A stretch of DNA of 64,000 nt, from positions 159,313 to 223,312 of the forward strand of contig NZ_BMKX01000005.1 in NCBI RefSeq assembly GCF_014644555.1, in the 5' to 3' direction. The DNA comes from Glutamicibacter ardleyensis (GTDB lineage: Bacteria; Actinomycetota; Actinomycetes; Actinomycetales; Micrococcaceae). Of this stretch, positions 38,134 through 47,915 are shown piece by piece. Made by a program: the position numbers and the translations under genes. How positions within the stretch are numbered: position 1 is the first letter of the stretch; the number at the start of each line of letters is the position of its first letter. Under the pieces are notes generated by a model. That model made no database searches. It saw nothing but the letters and a program-made list of their open reading frames with translations, and was not told the DNA's origin.

Positions 38134-39618
38134 ATGACCATCACCTCGAACGAGAACAACAGCGCACCAGTCGTTGCGATTAACGACATTGGATCTGCTG
38201 AGGACTTCTTGGCCGCAGTCGACGCCACCATCAAGTACTTCAATGATGGTGACCTCGTCGAAGGCGTCGTTGTTAAGGTTGACCACGACGAAGTTCTGCT
38301 CGACATCGGTTACAAGACCGAAGGTGTCATTCCTTCCCGCGAGCTTTCCATCAAGCACGATGTTGACCCAGGCGACGTTGTCGCTGTTGGTGACAGCGTC
38401 GAAGCCTTGGTTCTGACCAAGGAAGATAAGGAAGGCCGTCTGATCTTGTCCAAGAAGCGCGCTCAGTACGAGCGTGCCTGGGGCGACATCGAGAAGATCA
38501 AGGAAGAAGACGGTGTCGTTACCGGTACCGTCATCGAGGTTGTCAAGGGTGGCCTCATCCTGGACATCGGCCTGCGTGGCTTCTTGCCAGCATCGCTCGT
38601 CGAGATGCGCCGTGTGCGCGACCTGGCACCGTACATCGGTCAGGAAATCGAAGCCAAGATCATTGAGCTGGACAAGAACCGCAACAACGTTGTGCTTTCC
38701 CGCCGTGCATGGCTTGAGCAGACCCAGTCTGAGGTTCGCTCGACCTTCCTCAACAAGCTGGAAAAGGGCCAGGTTCGTCCGGGCGTCGTTTCCTCCATCG
38801 TCAACTTCGGTGCATTCGTGGACCTTGGCGGCGTAGACGGTCTCGTCCACGTTTCCGAGCTGTCCTGGAAGCACATCGACCACCCATCAGAGGTTGTCGA
38901 AGTTGGCCAGGAAGTAACCGTCGAGGTTCTCGAAGTCGATCTGGACCGCGAGCGCGTTTCGCTGTCGTTGAAGGCTACCCAGGAAGATCCTTGGCAGACC
39001 TTCGCCCGCACTCACGCGCTGGGCCAGGTTGTACCAGGTAAGGTCACCAAGTTGGTTCCTTTCGGTGCGTTCGTTCGCGTCGAAGACGGCATCGAAGGCC
39101 TTGTTCACATCTCCGAGCTTGCAGTGCGCCACGTTGAGTTGGCCGAGCAGGTTGTCTCCGTGGGCGACGAGCTGTTCGTCAAGGTCATCGACATCGACCT
39201 GGAACGCCGCCGCATCTCGCTGTCGCTCAAGCAGGCTAACGAAGGCGTGGACCCAGAGGGTACCGAATTCGATCCAGCTCTCTACGGCATGGCCGCAGAG
39301 TACGACGAAGAGGGTAACTACAAGTACCCAGAGGGCTTCGACCCAGAGACCAACGAATGGCTCGAAGGCTTCGACACCCAGCGTTCGGCTTGGGAAGCAC
39401 AGTACGCTTCCGCTCAGGAGCGTTGGGAAGCTCACAAGAAGCAGGTTGTTGCTGCAATCGCTGCCGACGCAGAAGCAGAAGCAGAACCAGCCGCTACCGG
39501 CGGTTCGTCAGCTGCTGCTCCAGCATCGTACTCCTCGGAGGCGCCAGCCACCGACGCAGGCACCCTGGCTTCGGACGAAGCACTGGCTGCACTGCGCGAA
39601 AAGCTGACCGGCAACTAA
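38134..39618 (+). CDS. rpsA: 30S ribosomal protein S1
   Basis: Binds mRNA and helps it dock on the small subunit. The 494-residue protein has four S1 (OB-fold) domains: about 38-108, 123-190, 208-280 and 293-365. Repeated elements include GDLVEGVVVKVD, GTVIEVVKGGLILDIG, VSSIVNFGAFVDLGGVDGLVHVSE and VTKLVPFGAFVRVEDGIEGL. An acidic, alanine-rich C-terminal tail follows. Four domains is normal for actinobacteria, against six in E. coli. Codon use is strongly biased, as for a highly expressed gene. Confidence 0.97.
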   Translation: MTITSNENNSAPVVAINDIGSAEDFLAAVDATIKYFNDGDLVEGVVVKVDHDEVLLDIGYKTEGVIPSRELSIKHDVDPGDVVAVGDSVEALVLTKEDKEGRLILSKKRAQYERAWGDIEKIKEEDGVVTGTVIEVVKGGLILDIGLRGFLPASLVEMRRVRDLAPYIGQEIEAKIIELDKNRNNVVLSRRAWLEQTQSEVRSTFLNKLEKGQVRPGVVSSIVNFGAFVDLGGVDGLVHVSELSWKHIDHPSEVVEVGQEVTVEVLEVDLDRERVSLSLKATQEDPWQTFARTHALGQVVPGKVTKLVPFGAFVRVEDGIEGLVHISELAVRHVELAEQVVSVGDELFVKVIDIDLERRRISLSLKQANEGVDPEGTEFDPALYGMAAEYDEEGNYKYPEGFDPETNEWLEGFDTQRSAWEAQYASAQERWEAHKKQVVAAIAADAEAEAEPAATGGSSAAAPASYSSEAPATDAGTLASDEALAALREKLTGN

Positions 39619-39667
39619 TTTCGATTGGTGCTAGTGAGCTTGGCGAAGAGCTAAGTAAACGCTGAAT

Positions 39668-39702
39668 GAAAAGGTCCAACCCATTGCGGGTTGGACCTTT
39701 TC
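39668..39702 (+). terminator. Terminator after rpsA
   Basis: AAAAGGTCCAACCC and GGGTTGGACCTTTT form a perfect stem with a 5-base loop and a T-rich 3' arm. Confidence 0.9.
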
Positions 39703-39863
39703 TGCGTCATCAGGTGCTTAACCGCAGGGGGTGGTGGTTCTTAGTCATCCTTCGTGCTGAGTGTGAAGCCTGCAGATCGACCCAAAGGTGCAGTGCCCGC
39801 AGAATGTAACAGTTATAGACTAAATCCTGTAGGTCACCAAGTCGGGGCCGGTGAGGGATAAGC

Positions 39864-41177
39864 ATGAAGCAGGCAAAGAGCGGCGACGCGTTGATTGGTG
39901 ATCGTATCGGTGAAGGGAAAATGGTACCTTTTTACTCGGTCGGCATCGATGAGTGGCGCGAGGTCCCTGGTGCGCTGCCCAATATGCTGGTGATCCTTGC
40001 CAGTTGGGTTCCGCTAATAGCTTTGAACATCTACCTGTTCCGCTTCGCTTTCCCGCAACGACCAGAGATGGAAGTCGGAAAACTGCTGACTTTCTCGGTC
40101 ATTGCAGCCTGCATCGCGATCATGTGGGCCGCCGCGCGGATCGCCCCGTGGTTGGCTTTAGCCGCGACCGCCATGCTCTACGTCATCTTGCAACCAACGG
40201 GAAACGCGCAACTGGTGGTGTTGGCATGTGCAAGCTGGTTTGCGCTCCTGGCCCTCAGCGGAATGATCAACCAGTGGCGACTGATCCTCAGACTGCGTCG
40301 ATGGCGAGCTCATGCAACCTCCACGGTGCTCATCCCGAGCGAACAATTACGACAATTGCGCATCTACCGGCAGCTGCCGACCACGCTCTGGTATCTGGCT
40401 TTAGGCTCGATCCTCTACCCGCTACTGAAGCTCACCTGGCAGTTCCTCACCGACGCCGAGCAGGTATTTTCTGGCCTGGATCGGGAGCGCATCGACGGGT
40501 TCTTGATCGGAAGCGTCGCGCTGGGACTGTGCTTGATCGTGTTATTGGTGCGTTGGGTCGAACAAGGCATCGTGGGGCATATTGCTCTAGAAGTCCCGTT
40601 GACCAGCGATTTTGGTCCGCTAAGTTTTGTGGCGATCGGCGCCTCGGTGGCACGCGAACCGGAAAACGGTGCGCGATGTGAATGTACCGACCCAAATGAA
40701 GATTCCAAGAGCAGCGAATATGAGCAGTTTGTTGAATGTTTGGATCGCTGTTCGGTGCACGGGGTTGGTGCGGTCAACGCGTTGAGCGAGGCTGAATTTA
40801 CCCGGATTGCCGATCAGCCTTGGGTGTACGGCGAACATGCCAATGACCGGTTGCTGCGCAAATCAGCTCGACTGGTGATCGCCGGGTTCAGCGGGTGGGA
40901 CTCCAAGCCGGTGCGTTTGCAGGTAGACACGGTGTTCGGGCAGGGCAGCGTTGCACCAGCAAACTACCTCCCGAAACGGGCCACCGAACCGCTCTGCCGG
41001 GCCAAGCGCAGACTGTCGTGGCGAAACTGTGCTGATACCCCGCTGGTGGTAGAAGAGTTTAACCCCGCGACGATGCGGGTGTTGGATCAGATTCCACTGG
41101 GCACGCTGGGACTGACTGGCTATGCGGTGCGCGTGGCGGGTCGACGACCATTTCTTGTTGACCACCCGGTGCGCTAA
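39864..41177 (+). CDS. Integral membrane protein of unknown function
   Basis: A 437-residue protein that I do not recognise. The N-terminal half has about six hydrophobic segments (about 38-56, 71-88, 91-108, 112-132, 165-190 and 210-232); the C-terminal ~200 residues are soluble and include a Cys-containing stretch, GARCECTDPNED, and several Trp residues. The start at 39864 has GTGAGG five to ten bases before it. A possible -10 box TAGACT lies at 39816-39821. It stands alone between the rpsA terminator and the convergent DUF222 gene. Confidence 0.75.
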   Translation: MKQAKSGDALIGDRIGEGKMVPFYSVGIDEWREVPGALPNMLVILASWVPLIALNIYLFRFAFPQRPEMEVGKLLTFSVIAACIAIMWAAARIAPWLALAATAMLYVILQPTGNAQLVVLACASWFALLALSGMINQWRLILRLRRWRAHATSTVLIPSEQLRQLRIYRQLPTTLWYLALGSILYPLLKLTWQFLTDAEQVFSGLDRERIDGFLIGSVALGLCLIVLLVRWVEQGIVGHIALEVPLTSDFGPLSFVAIGASVAREPENGARCECTDPNEDSKSSEYEQFVECLDRCSVHGVGAVNALSEAEFTRIADQPWVYGEHANDRLLRKSARLVIAGFSGWDSKPVRLQVDTVFGQGSVAPANYLPKRATEPLCRAKRRLSWRNCADTPLVVEEFNPATMRVLDQIPLGTLGLTGYAVRVAGRRPFLVDHPVR

Positions 41178-42781
41178 ACCTCGGGGCGGTCACTGATCGT
41201 GTTGCGACGTGGTCTTTGGGTGGGATCCATAAATTTGGGCAGGATCACCTGGGGTAGGCCGCCATTGGAGATGACCTTAAGGATTCCCGCATGCACGTCG
41301 TGATGATGCGCGGTGCACAGGCAGCAGCCAAGATGCACGGCGGTCGGCCCGCCAAGTGACCACCACCAAATATGGTGTAGTTCGCAGTGTTCGGGCGCAA
41401 CGGTGCACCCGGGCACAATGCAGCCGCGGTCTCTGGCCTTGATCGCCCGGCGCATATACGCCGGGAAATTTCGTTGTTGGCGGCCGATATCCAAAATTTC
41501 TCCGCGGCCACCGAGTACCAGCGGAATGATTTTTGCTCTGGCCAGAGCCTGGCGTAGTTGGGCGGGGCGCAGCGTGAAGCCATGTTCGGTTACCCCGTAG
41601 GTTGTGGCCAGGCCGGTGAGTTCGGCTAGGGAAAGGTGAACCATGATGGTGGGCTGGACTACCGGGATTTCTGCTTCTTCCGGTTCCGTAAGCTGCGCTG
41701 CGGCTGGAGTTTCGTGAATTTTGCTGAGCAACTGGTTCAGCTTTTTGCCGTTGACCTTCAGCAGCATCAACAAGGCCTGCAATCGTCGCCTGGCAACGCT
41801 TGCCTCGGTGAGCGGGTTCCAGGTGGCACTGGCAGCTTCGGCCTCGGTTACAAAATCAGGATGTTCGGCGGTGCTGCCTGGGGAATGCTCGGCGGCCACC
41901 TGCCGGCTGGCCGCACCGGCTGCGGTGCGTGGGTTATTGGCCTGAGTGAGCAGCGACTCGAAGCCGTCGGCGTCCAGCGGGGTCAGGCGCACCTCATAGA
42001 TGATCAGACCGTCTCTTTCGCCTTTGCGATAGACCCCGGCTTCGGCTTGTGGGTCCGCTAATGCGTGTTGTTCCTTGGCGGATTTGATCAGCCGGTTCAG
42101 TTTTTTGGTGCGAGTTTTAGGTTCTGGCTCGGTCAGTACCTCAAGCGCTGCGTCTTCGAGCAGTTGGCCGGCGGCATTCTGGGCGCTGGCGGTGACGGGG
42201 GAATCAAATTCACCGGTAGTCGGTTCGAACTTTTCTAAGCGGCGAGCTGCGCTCAGCGACTCGCGCGGGTCCGGGCCAACGGTATTAAACCGCTGGGCAA
42301 GTGCCGTGAATTGTGCGGGGCAGCGGTTACCTTGGGCATCGAACTGGCAAATCATCAGGTGGGAGTCGTTCACCCTGCGTCGGGCTTCAAAAAAGTCTAG
42401 GTTCAGCCAAGCGGCGAGCACCTCGGGCGCGCCCTTAAAGCTGGGGCGGGAAGCGGTGAGAACCGGCGGCGCTGCTAGATCACAGGCGTTGGCACGCAAG
42501 GCGTCAAGCTCGGTGATGTCTAGTTGGTGGGCGCCGGTGGCCTCGATCAGGTGGGCGCAGTGAATTTGGGTGCGCACGGTCTCATGAGCTAGCGCCTCGG
42601 TGTCGGAGGCCAGTAGCAGTGCGGCCCGGGGCTCGGCCAAGGAAGTTAGCTTGGTGCGAATGGCGGATTGAAGTTCCGGGGCAAACGCGGACAGGGCGAG
42701 CAGCTCGGAGGTGGAAAGCGCCTCCAAGTCGGCCAAGGTTGTGTGCAGCTCGGTGAGCAGCTGCATGATCCGCGTTGTCAT
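41174..42781 (-). CDS. DUF222 and HNH endonuclease domain protein
   Basis: A protein of about 535 residues with an N-terminal DUF222 helical region (about 20-330) and a C-terminal HNH nuclease domain. The latter shows CIVPGCTVAPEHCELHH followed by WWWSLGGPT and LCTAHHHDVHAG, giving the Cys zinc ligands and the paired His of the active site. Actinobacterial genomes often carry several copies of this family; the biological role is not settled, and some may be mobile. The start is uncertain: ATG 42781 or ATG 42766, with a TAGCTT just before. It converges with the unknown membrane protein gene, their ends overlapping by four bases. Confidence 0.87.
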   Translation of the reverse strand: MTTRIMQLLTELHTTLADLEALSTSELLALSAFAPELQSAIRTKLTSLAEPRAALLLASDTEALAHETVRTQIHCAHLIEATGAHQLDITELDALRANACDLAAPPVLTASRPSFKGAPEVLAAWLNLDFFEARRRVNDSHLMICQFDAQGNRCPAQFTALAQRFNTVGPDPRESLSAARRLEKFEPTTGEFDSPVTASAQNAAGQLLEDAALEVLTEPEPKTRTKKLNRLIKSAKEQHALADPQAEAGVYRKGERDGLIIYEVRLTPLDADGFESLLTQANNPRTAAGAASRQVAAEHSPGSTAEHPDFVTEAEAASATWNPLTEASVARRRLQALLMLLKVNGKKLNQLLSKIHETPAAAQLTEPEEAEIPVVQPTIMVHLSLAELTGLATTYGVTEHGFTLRPAQLRQALARAKIIPLVLGGRGEILDIGRQQRNFPAYMRRAIKARDRGCIVPGCTVAPEHCELHHIWWWSLGGPTAVHLGCCLCTAHHHDVHAGILKVISNGGLPQVILPKFMDPTQRPRRNTISDRPEV

Positions 42782-42843
42782 AAAGCTAGTGTGCGCGCAG
42801 CGCCGAGCCTGGGATTTAGCTGCGCTGCCGGATGTGGAAAAGA

Positions 42844-43962
42844 CTAACGGCGGCGGATAGAACGGGTCACGGTGAAGGTTGCATTGCGCGCCAGCTGTGT
42901 GGTGGGGCCGATGCGACGGGTCAGCTCGCTGCGGTAGCGCAGGTGTGAGTTGAACACGCACAGTAGCTCGCCGCCGTCGGCAAGGACGCGGGCGGCCTCA
43001 TCGAACAACTTTAACGCGATCCCCGCGTGCACGGTGTTGCCGATGTGAAACGGCGGGTTCAACGTGATTAATGTGGCGCTGGCCGGTGCATGGCGGCTCA
43101 GTCCGTCGTCTTGCACCGCGGTGATCCGCTCGGATAGTCCGTTGGCGTGCGCGGATAATCCGGAGGAGGTGACCGCGGAGGCCGAATGATCCGAGGCGTC
43201 GATGAGCAACCGTGGGTGGGTGAGCGCCGCATAAACACCGATGGAACCGTTGCCGCAGGCAAGATCGAGCAAGCTGGCGTGCCCGCTGAGATCTGGAAGG
43301 TTTTCCAACAACAGTCGGGTGCCCGGATCCAAGCGTTGTGCCCCGAAAGTGGCGGCCCCGGCACGCAGCGTGAATTCGGTCCCATTAACCGTGTGGGTGG
43401 CGCTGCGTGGGTAGTCGCGGGTGGACGCGTCCGGCTGCGGGGTACTGGCGGAAAGTACGCGCGCCTTCTGCCGGGCTAGGGATACATCGAGCGTGGAAAA
43501 ATATTTGCTGAGCGTCTCATTCATCGCGCGGTTCATATGCTTGAGCATCCCGCCGGCATGCACGATGACCGTGGGGTCGCAGGCGGCGGCGATGGCCGCG
43601 GCCTGCTCGTCGAGCACGTCAAGACCGCGCGGCAGGCGTAGCAACACCAACGACGCATCTTGGGCCACGGAATCGAGAGGAAAAAATTCCACGAAGTTGA
43701 CCGCGTGCGGGGCGAGGGCTTGCAGATTGGCGGTGATCGCGCGCCGGGAAGTCAGCGAATCGGTATGCACCCGCAGCGCGGTGGCACCGGCCGCTAGGGC
43801 ACCCAGGGTCAACGCGCCGTAGTGATCGCCGATGATGGACACGGTGTGTGGCCAGTGCGTGACGGTATCGAGCATAAGCCGGTCCGCGGCGTCGTGGGCA
43901 AAGAGGTTTTGTCCCTCAACCTCGGGCCAGCGGCGCAGTGTGTTCAGCAGTTCGTGAGTCAT
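42844..43962 (-). CDS. RsmC/RlmG-like rRNA guanine-N2 methyltransferase
   Basis: A 372-residue protein with the duplicated layout of RsmC/RlmG: a degenerate N-terminal methyltransferase-like domain (about 1-175) and an active C-terminal domain. The latter has a SAM loop LLDLACGNGSIGV near residue 235 and the catalytic motif LITLNPPFHIG near 305, typical of N2-guanine and N6-adenine methyltransferases. It is predicted to methylate a guanine in 16S or 23S rRNA; which one cannot be told from sequence alone. It overlaps the YigZ-family gene by four bases. Confidence 0.82.
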   Translation of the reverse strand: MTHELLNTLRRWPEVEGQNLFAHDAADRLMLDTVTHWPHTVSIIGDHYGALTLGALAAGATALRVHTDSLTSRRAITANLQALAPHAVNFVEFFPLDSVAQDASLVLLRLPRGLDVLDEQAAAIAAACDPTVIVHAGGMLKHMNRAMNETLSKYFSTLDVSLARQKARVLSASTPQPDASTRDYPRSATHTVNGTEFTLRAGAATFGAQRLDPGTRLLLENLPDLSGHASLLDLACGNGSIGVYAALTHPRLLIDASDHSASAVTSSGLSAHANGLSERITAVQDDGLSRHAPASATLITLNPPFHIGNTVHAGIALKLFDEAARVLADGGELLCVFNSHLRYRSELTRRIGPTTQLARNATFTVTRSIRRR

Positions 43963-44630
43963 GAATCCAGCCAGGTGGTGTGGCCGGCGCGGAGCAATCC
44001 GGCGCCGGAGGTGAGTGTGGCGATAAAAGTGTGTAGTTCTTCGGTGGCGGCCGGTTCATCGTTGATGCCGATGCTCAGTACCGCATGGGCGTCGCCCCAA
44101 TGGGTGTCGCCGAGTTGATAGCCGGCGGAGCGCAGCTCATTTTCCCAGCGTGCGGCCCACCCATGATCGGCGGACAGCTCAAAGATGCGTAGTCGCTGTA
44201 CGGTGCAAAGGCTCGCGTGGGCTAACGCCTGAGAGACCGAATCCGAGTACGCGCGCACCAGTCCGCCGGCGCCGAGCTTGATGCCGCCAAAGTAGCGTAC
44301 GGTCACCGCGAGGATATCGGAAAGATCTGTCCCACTGCCGGTGTCGCGTTTTGCCAGCGCTTCAAGCATCGGCAGCCCGGCGGTTCCCGAGGGTTCGCCG
44401 TCGTCGTTGGAGCGCTGAGTCATTCGATCCGGACCAAGAATGAAGGCGCTGCAGTGGTGGCGGGCGTCAAAATGGGTTTTGCGTAAGGCCGCGATGTGGG
44501 CGCGGGCCTCGGCCTCGGTCTGCACCCGGTATAAGTAGGTGATGAAGCGCGAACGCTTAATTTCGATCTCATGCACCGCGTCGACACGAAGCGTCGTGTA
44601 GCTAGTCGCGGCCGAGTCGTTGGTGTTCAT
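43959..44630 (-). CDS. yigZ: YigZ/IMPACT-family protein
   Basis: A 223-residue protein of the YigZ/UPF0029 family. The N-terminal domain (about 18-130) has EIKRSRFITYLYRV, HHCSAFILG, DDGEPSGTAGLPML and YFGGIKLGAGGLVRAYSDS, which are diagnostic. A smaller ferredoxin-like domain follows. Homologues bind nucleic acids or translation components; the bacterial role is unclear. The start at 44630 lies 7 nt behind a TAAACT box that abuts the coaE -10 box on the other strand. Confidence 0.9.
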   Translation of the reverse strand: MNTNDSAATSYTTLRVDAVHEIEIKRSRFITYLYRVQTEAEARAHIAALRKTHFDARHHCSAFILGPDRMTQRSNDDGEPSGTAGLPMLEALAKRDTGSGTDLSDILAVTVRYFGGIKLGAGGLVRAYSDSVSQALAHASLCTVQRLRIFELSADHGWAARWENELRSAGYQLGDTHWGDAHAVLSIGINDEPAATEELHTFIATLTSGAGLLRAGHTTWLDS

Positions 44631-44637
44631 CGTACTT

Positions 44638-44649
44638 AGTTTATAGGGT
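44638..44649. promoter_or_regulatory. Back-to-back -10 boxes of YigZ and coaE
   Basis: TAAACT on the minus strand (44643-44638) and TAGGGT on the plus strand (44644-44649) touch each other. Each is exactly 7 nt before its ATG (44630 and 44657). TTGGTG at 44620-44625, 18 bp upstream of TAGGGT, could serve as the coaE -35 box. Confidence 0.6.
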
Positions 44650-44656
44650 GGTAGAC

Positions 44657-45247
44657 ATGATCCATGTGGGACTGACCGGCGGCGTGGCTTCCGGCAAATC
44701 GGCAGTAGCAGCACAATTAGCCAAACTGGGCGCGGTAGTGATCGACGCGGATAAGCTCGCCCGTGAGGTTGTGGCGCCCGGAACTGACGGGTTAGCCCAG
44801 ATCCGGCAGGCCTTTGGCCAAGCAGTTTTTAGCCCTGACGGTTCGCTGGACCGGGCGGCCCTCGGTGCGCTGGTCTTCAGCGACGAGGCGCAACGACTGA
44901 CGCTGAACGCGATCGTGCACCCATTGGTACGCGCCGAGGCTAACCGTCTGCGTGCGGCCGCCGCCAACGAAGCGGTGGTGGTCGAGGACATCCCATTGCT
45001 CGTCGAATCTGGGCAAGCGGATCGTTTTGATCAGGTTCTGGTGGTGCAGGCACCACCCGAAGCACGGATTCGCCGGATGGTTGAAGACCGGGGGTGGAGC
45101 GTGGCCGAGGCCAAATCCCGGATGGCCGCGCAGGCCAGTGACGCGGATCGCGCGGCGATCGCCGATCATTTGCTGATAAATGATGGCACACTTGAACAAC
45201 TCCAAGCGCACGTGAGCGAACTATTTGAGAAGGAACTAAACCGCTGA
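44657..45247 (+). CDS. coaE: Dephospho-CoA kinase
   Basis: Last step of coenzyme A synthesis: phosphorylates the ribose 3'-OH of dephospho-CoA. The 196-residue P-loop kinase starts IHVGLTGGVASGKS and has VIDADKLAREVV, the CoA-domain segment LVFSDEAQRLTLNAIVHP and VVEDIPLLVESG. Start at ATG 44657, not the upstream GTG at 44648, because the latter overlaps the -10 box. The stop overlaps the ATG of the next small gene (TGATG). Confidence 0.95.
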   Translation: MIHVGLTGGVASGKSAVAAQLAKLGAVVIDADKLAREVVAPGTDGLAQIRQAFGQAVFSPDGSLDRAALGALVFSDEAQRLTLNAIVHPLVRAEANRLRAAAANEAVVVEDIPLLVESGQADRFDQVLVVQAPPEARIRRMVEDRGWSVAEAKSRMAAQASDADRAAIADHLLINDGTLEQLQAHVSELFEKELNR

Positions 45248-45501
45248 TGCAGAAAATTTCGAAGTGGACGATGCTCGCCAGTTTTGCCGTGGCACTAGTG
45301 CTCTGGTTGGGCTTTGGCGGCCGCGCCGAATTTGTTGCCTCGGCTGGTCCTTACTCACCGGTGGTTTATATCTCCGGATGGATTGCCCTGCTCGGATTGC
45401 TCGCTGCCACCGTGCTTACCGTGGGTTTCTTCGGCGCTCAGATCCGCCGGACCGCTACGCGCAACGCGATTCGCACCGGAATGCGCCTCGGCGGCAAGTA
45501 A
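45247..45501 (+). CDS. Small membrane protein between coaE and uvrB
   Basis: An 84-residue protein with two hydrophobic helices (about 7-25 and 38-62) and a basic C-terminus (RRTATRNAIRTGMRLGGK). It begins within the coaE stop codon. No known family recognised; translation is probably coupled to coaE. Confidence 0.72.
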   Translation: MQKISKWTMLASFAVALVLWLGFGGRAEFVASAGPYSPVVYISGWIALLGLLAATVLTVGFFGAQIRRTATRNAIRTGMRLGGK

Positions 45502-45551
45502 TTTCACGTTCAGCGTGCACACAGGCGTAGGCGAGTGTCGGTTGCGCTGGT

Positions 45552-45557
45552 TATGCT
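45552..45557 (+). promoter_or_regulatory. -10 box of uvrB, predicted leaderless
   Basis: TATGCT lies 6 nt before ATG 45564. GGAATC between them is too close to the start to be a normal ribosome-binding site. No SOS-box sequence is evident here. Confidence 0.5.
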
Positions 45558-45563
45558 GGAATC

Positions 45564-47648
45564 ATGAGTCTTGCCCAGCCGATTAAACGTGTAGTAGCTC
45601 CCTTCGAAGTCATCAGCGATTATGTTCCGGCGGGGGACCAGCCCACGGCGATTAAAGAGCTGACCGAACGGATCAACGGCGGCGAAAAAGATATCGTGTT
45701 GCTCGGTGCCACCGGTACCGGTAAGTCCGCGACCACCGCCTGGCTGATCGAACAGGTACAACGCCCCACCTTGGTGCTGGTGCAAAATAAGACGCTCGCC
45801 GCACAGCTAGCCAATGAATTCCGCGAGCTGATGCCAAATAACGCGATCGAATACTTCGTGTCTTATTACGACTACTACCAGCCCGAAGCGTATGTGGCAC
45901 AGACCGATACCTTCATCGAGAAAGACTCCTCGGTCAACGAAGAGGTAGAACGGCTACGCCACTCGGCGACTAACGCGTTGCTTACCCGCAGAGACGTGAT
46001 CGTGGTGGCAACGGTCTCCTGCATTTACGGCTTGGGTACGCCGGAAGAATATGTGGCCGGCATGGTGACGGTGCGCAAAGGCGAAGAATTAAACCGCGAT
46101 GCGATGCTTCGCCAGTTCGTTAACATGCAGTACACGCGCAACGACATGGACTTCCATCGAGGAACCTTCCGGGTGCGTGGGGATACGGTGGAGATCATCC
46201 CGATGTATGAGGAGCAGGCGCTACGCATCGAGTTTTTCGGTGACGAAGTCGAAGCAATCTACACCCTGCACCCGGTGACCGGTGAAGTGATCCGCGAAGA
46301 AACCGAGATGTACATTTTCCCGGCTAGCCACTATGTTGCCGGTGCCGAGCGCATGCACAAGGCGATTAAAACTATCGAAGATGAGCTGGCGGCTCGGCTT
46401 AAAGAACTTGAATCGCAAAATAAGCTCGTCGAAGCCCAGCGGTTGCGCATGCGCACCACCTATGACCTGGAAATGATGGAGCAGATGGGCTTCTGCAATG
46501 GCATCGAAAACTATTCACGGCATATTGATGGACGTGAATCGGGCAGTGCACCACACTGTTTGCTAGATTATTTCCCCGATGATTTTTTGATGGTCATCGA
46601 TGAGTCTCATGTCACCGTGCCGCAGATTGGTGCGATGTATGAAGGTGATATGTCGCGTAAGCGAACCTTGGTGGAGCACGGCTTCCGACTTCCTTCGGCT
46701 ATGGATAACCGACCTTTGAAGTGGGACGAGTTCTTGGAACGCATCGGGCAGACCGTGTATCTTTCGGCGACCCCGGGCAAATATGAGCTGGGCAAGGCCG
46801 ATGGTTTTGTGGAACAGATTATTCGCCCAACAGGCCTGATCGACCCTGAAATCATCGTGAAGCCAACCAAGGGTCAAATTGATGACCTGCTCGATGAGAT
46901 CCGCATGCGCGTGGATCTCAATGAGCGCGTGTTGGTGACCACACTGACCAAACGGATGGCCGAGGACCTGACTGACTACCTCACCGAACATCAGGTTCGT
47001 GTGCAATACCTGCACTCAGACGTTGATACGATCCGCCGTGTGGAGTTGCTGCGTGAATTGCGCATGGGCTCCTACGACGTGTTGGTGGGAATTAACCTGC
47101 TGCGTGAGGGGCTGGATCTACCTGAGGTGTCCTTGGTCGCGATTCTGGATGCCGACAAGCAGGGGTTCTTGCGTTCGGCGACCTCGCTGATTCAGACCAT
47201 CGGCCGTGCTGCGCGTAACGTGTCCGGCCAGGTGATCATGTATGCGGACAAGATCACCGATGCGATGGACAAGGCCATTGACGAGACCAATCGTCGACGC
47301 GAGATCCAGCGGGCACATAATACGAAGCACGGCATCGATCCGACTCCGTTGCGCAAGAAGATTGCCGATATCACCGATCAGCTGGCCCGTGAGGATGCAG
47401 ACACTCAGGAGTTGCTGAACAACAACCGGCTGGCCAAGGACGCGAAGCGCACGAAGTCCTCGAAGATTCGTCAGGATGGTTTGGCGGCCGCCCCGGCGGA
47501 GGACCTGTTGGGTCAGATCGAAGAGATGACCGCTCAGATGCATGCCGCCGCGGCGGAACTGCAGTTCGAACTGGCGGCACGTATTCGCGACGAGGTGGGC
47601 GAGCTAAAGAAGGAATTGCGTCAAATGAAAGACGCTGGCCACGCGTAA
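45564..47648 (+). CDS. uvrB: Excinuclease ABC subunit B
   Basis: Damage-verifying subunit of nucleotide excision repair; works with UvrA and UvrC. The 694-residue protein has a Walker A motif [14 protein letters not shown] near residue 49, the beta-hairpin region [13 protein letters not shown] near 100, the Walker B DESHVT, the helicase motifs [16 protein letters not shown] and QTIGRAARN, and a C-terminal UVR motif (about 650-685) for UvrC contact. Full length with intact motifs. Confidence 0.97.
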   Translation: MSLAQPIKRVVAPFEVISDYVPAGDQPTAIKELTERINGGEKDIVLLGATGTGKSATTAWLIEQVQRPTLVLVQNKTLAAQLANEFRELMPNNAIEYFVSYYDYYQPEAYVAQTDTFIEKDSSVNEEVERLRHSATNALLTRRDVIVVATVSCIYGLGTPEEYVAGMVTVRKGEELNRDAMLRQFVNMQYTRNDMDFHRGTFRVRGDTVEIIPMYEEQALRIEFFGDEVEAIYTLHPVTGEVIREETEMYIFPASHYVAGAERMHKAIKTIEDELAARLKELESQNKLVEAQRLRMRTTYDLEMMEQMGFCNGIENYSRHIDGRESGSAPHCLLDYFPDDFLMVIDESHVTVPQIGAMYEGDMSRKRTLVEHGFRLPSAMDNRPLKWDEFLERIGQTVYLSATPGKYELGKADGFVEQIIRPTGLIDPEIIVKPTKGQIDDLLDEIRMRVDLNERVLVTTLTKRMAEDLTDYLTEHQVRVQYLHSDVDTIRRVELLRELRMGSYDVLVGINLLREGLDLPEVSLVAILDADKQGFLRSATSLIQTIGRAARNVSGQVIMYADKITDAMDKAIDETNRRREIQRAHNTKHGIDPTPLRKKIADITDQLAREDADTQELLNNNRLAKDAKRTKSSKIRQDGLAAAPAEDLLGQIEEMTAQMHAAAAELQFELAARIRDEVGELKKELRQMKDAGHA

Positions 47649-47774
47649 CACGATGTTAACCTTAGCTAGTTAAAGCGTGTTTGATAAGTGATTATACCGT
47701 TTTGTCAGGTTAACAGAGAGGAGCTGGAAGTGCGTGATGGCACGTATCACGCGTCATGGATAAGGCTTGTGCGC

Positions 47775-47780
47775 TAGACT
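47775..47780 (+). promoter_or_regulatory. -10 box before the TerC riboswitch
   Basis: TAGACT at 47775-47780 would start transcription near 47787, exactly where the riboswitch-like fold begins. Confidence 0.5.
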
Positions 47781-47787
47781 TAACTCT

Positions 47788-47915
47788 CGTACGTAGGGGA
47801 GTATCCCAAATGCTGTGAACGTCAACACGCGAACCATCGAAGCTTCGCCGGGCGCAGCAGCCGAACAAGAACTAGTTCTTGACGGCGGAGAGACTTGCGA
47901 ATCTTTGTCCTAACC
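47788..47915 (+). promoter_or_regulatory. yybP-ykoY-like manganese riboswitch
   Basis: The leader before the TerC-family gene contains TAGGGGAGTATCCC at 47794-47807 and GGCGGAGAGACTTGCG at 47884-47899. These resemble the 5' and 3' conserved strands of the yybP-ykoY aptamer, with CGTCAAC and a GC-rich hairpin between them. This family senses Mn2+ and commonly precedes TerC-type genes. The last part of the leader, with the AAAGG ribosome-binding site, could be exposed or hidden by the switch. The boundaries are approximate. Confidence 0.75.
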
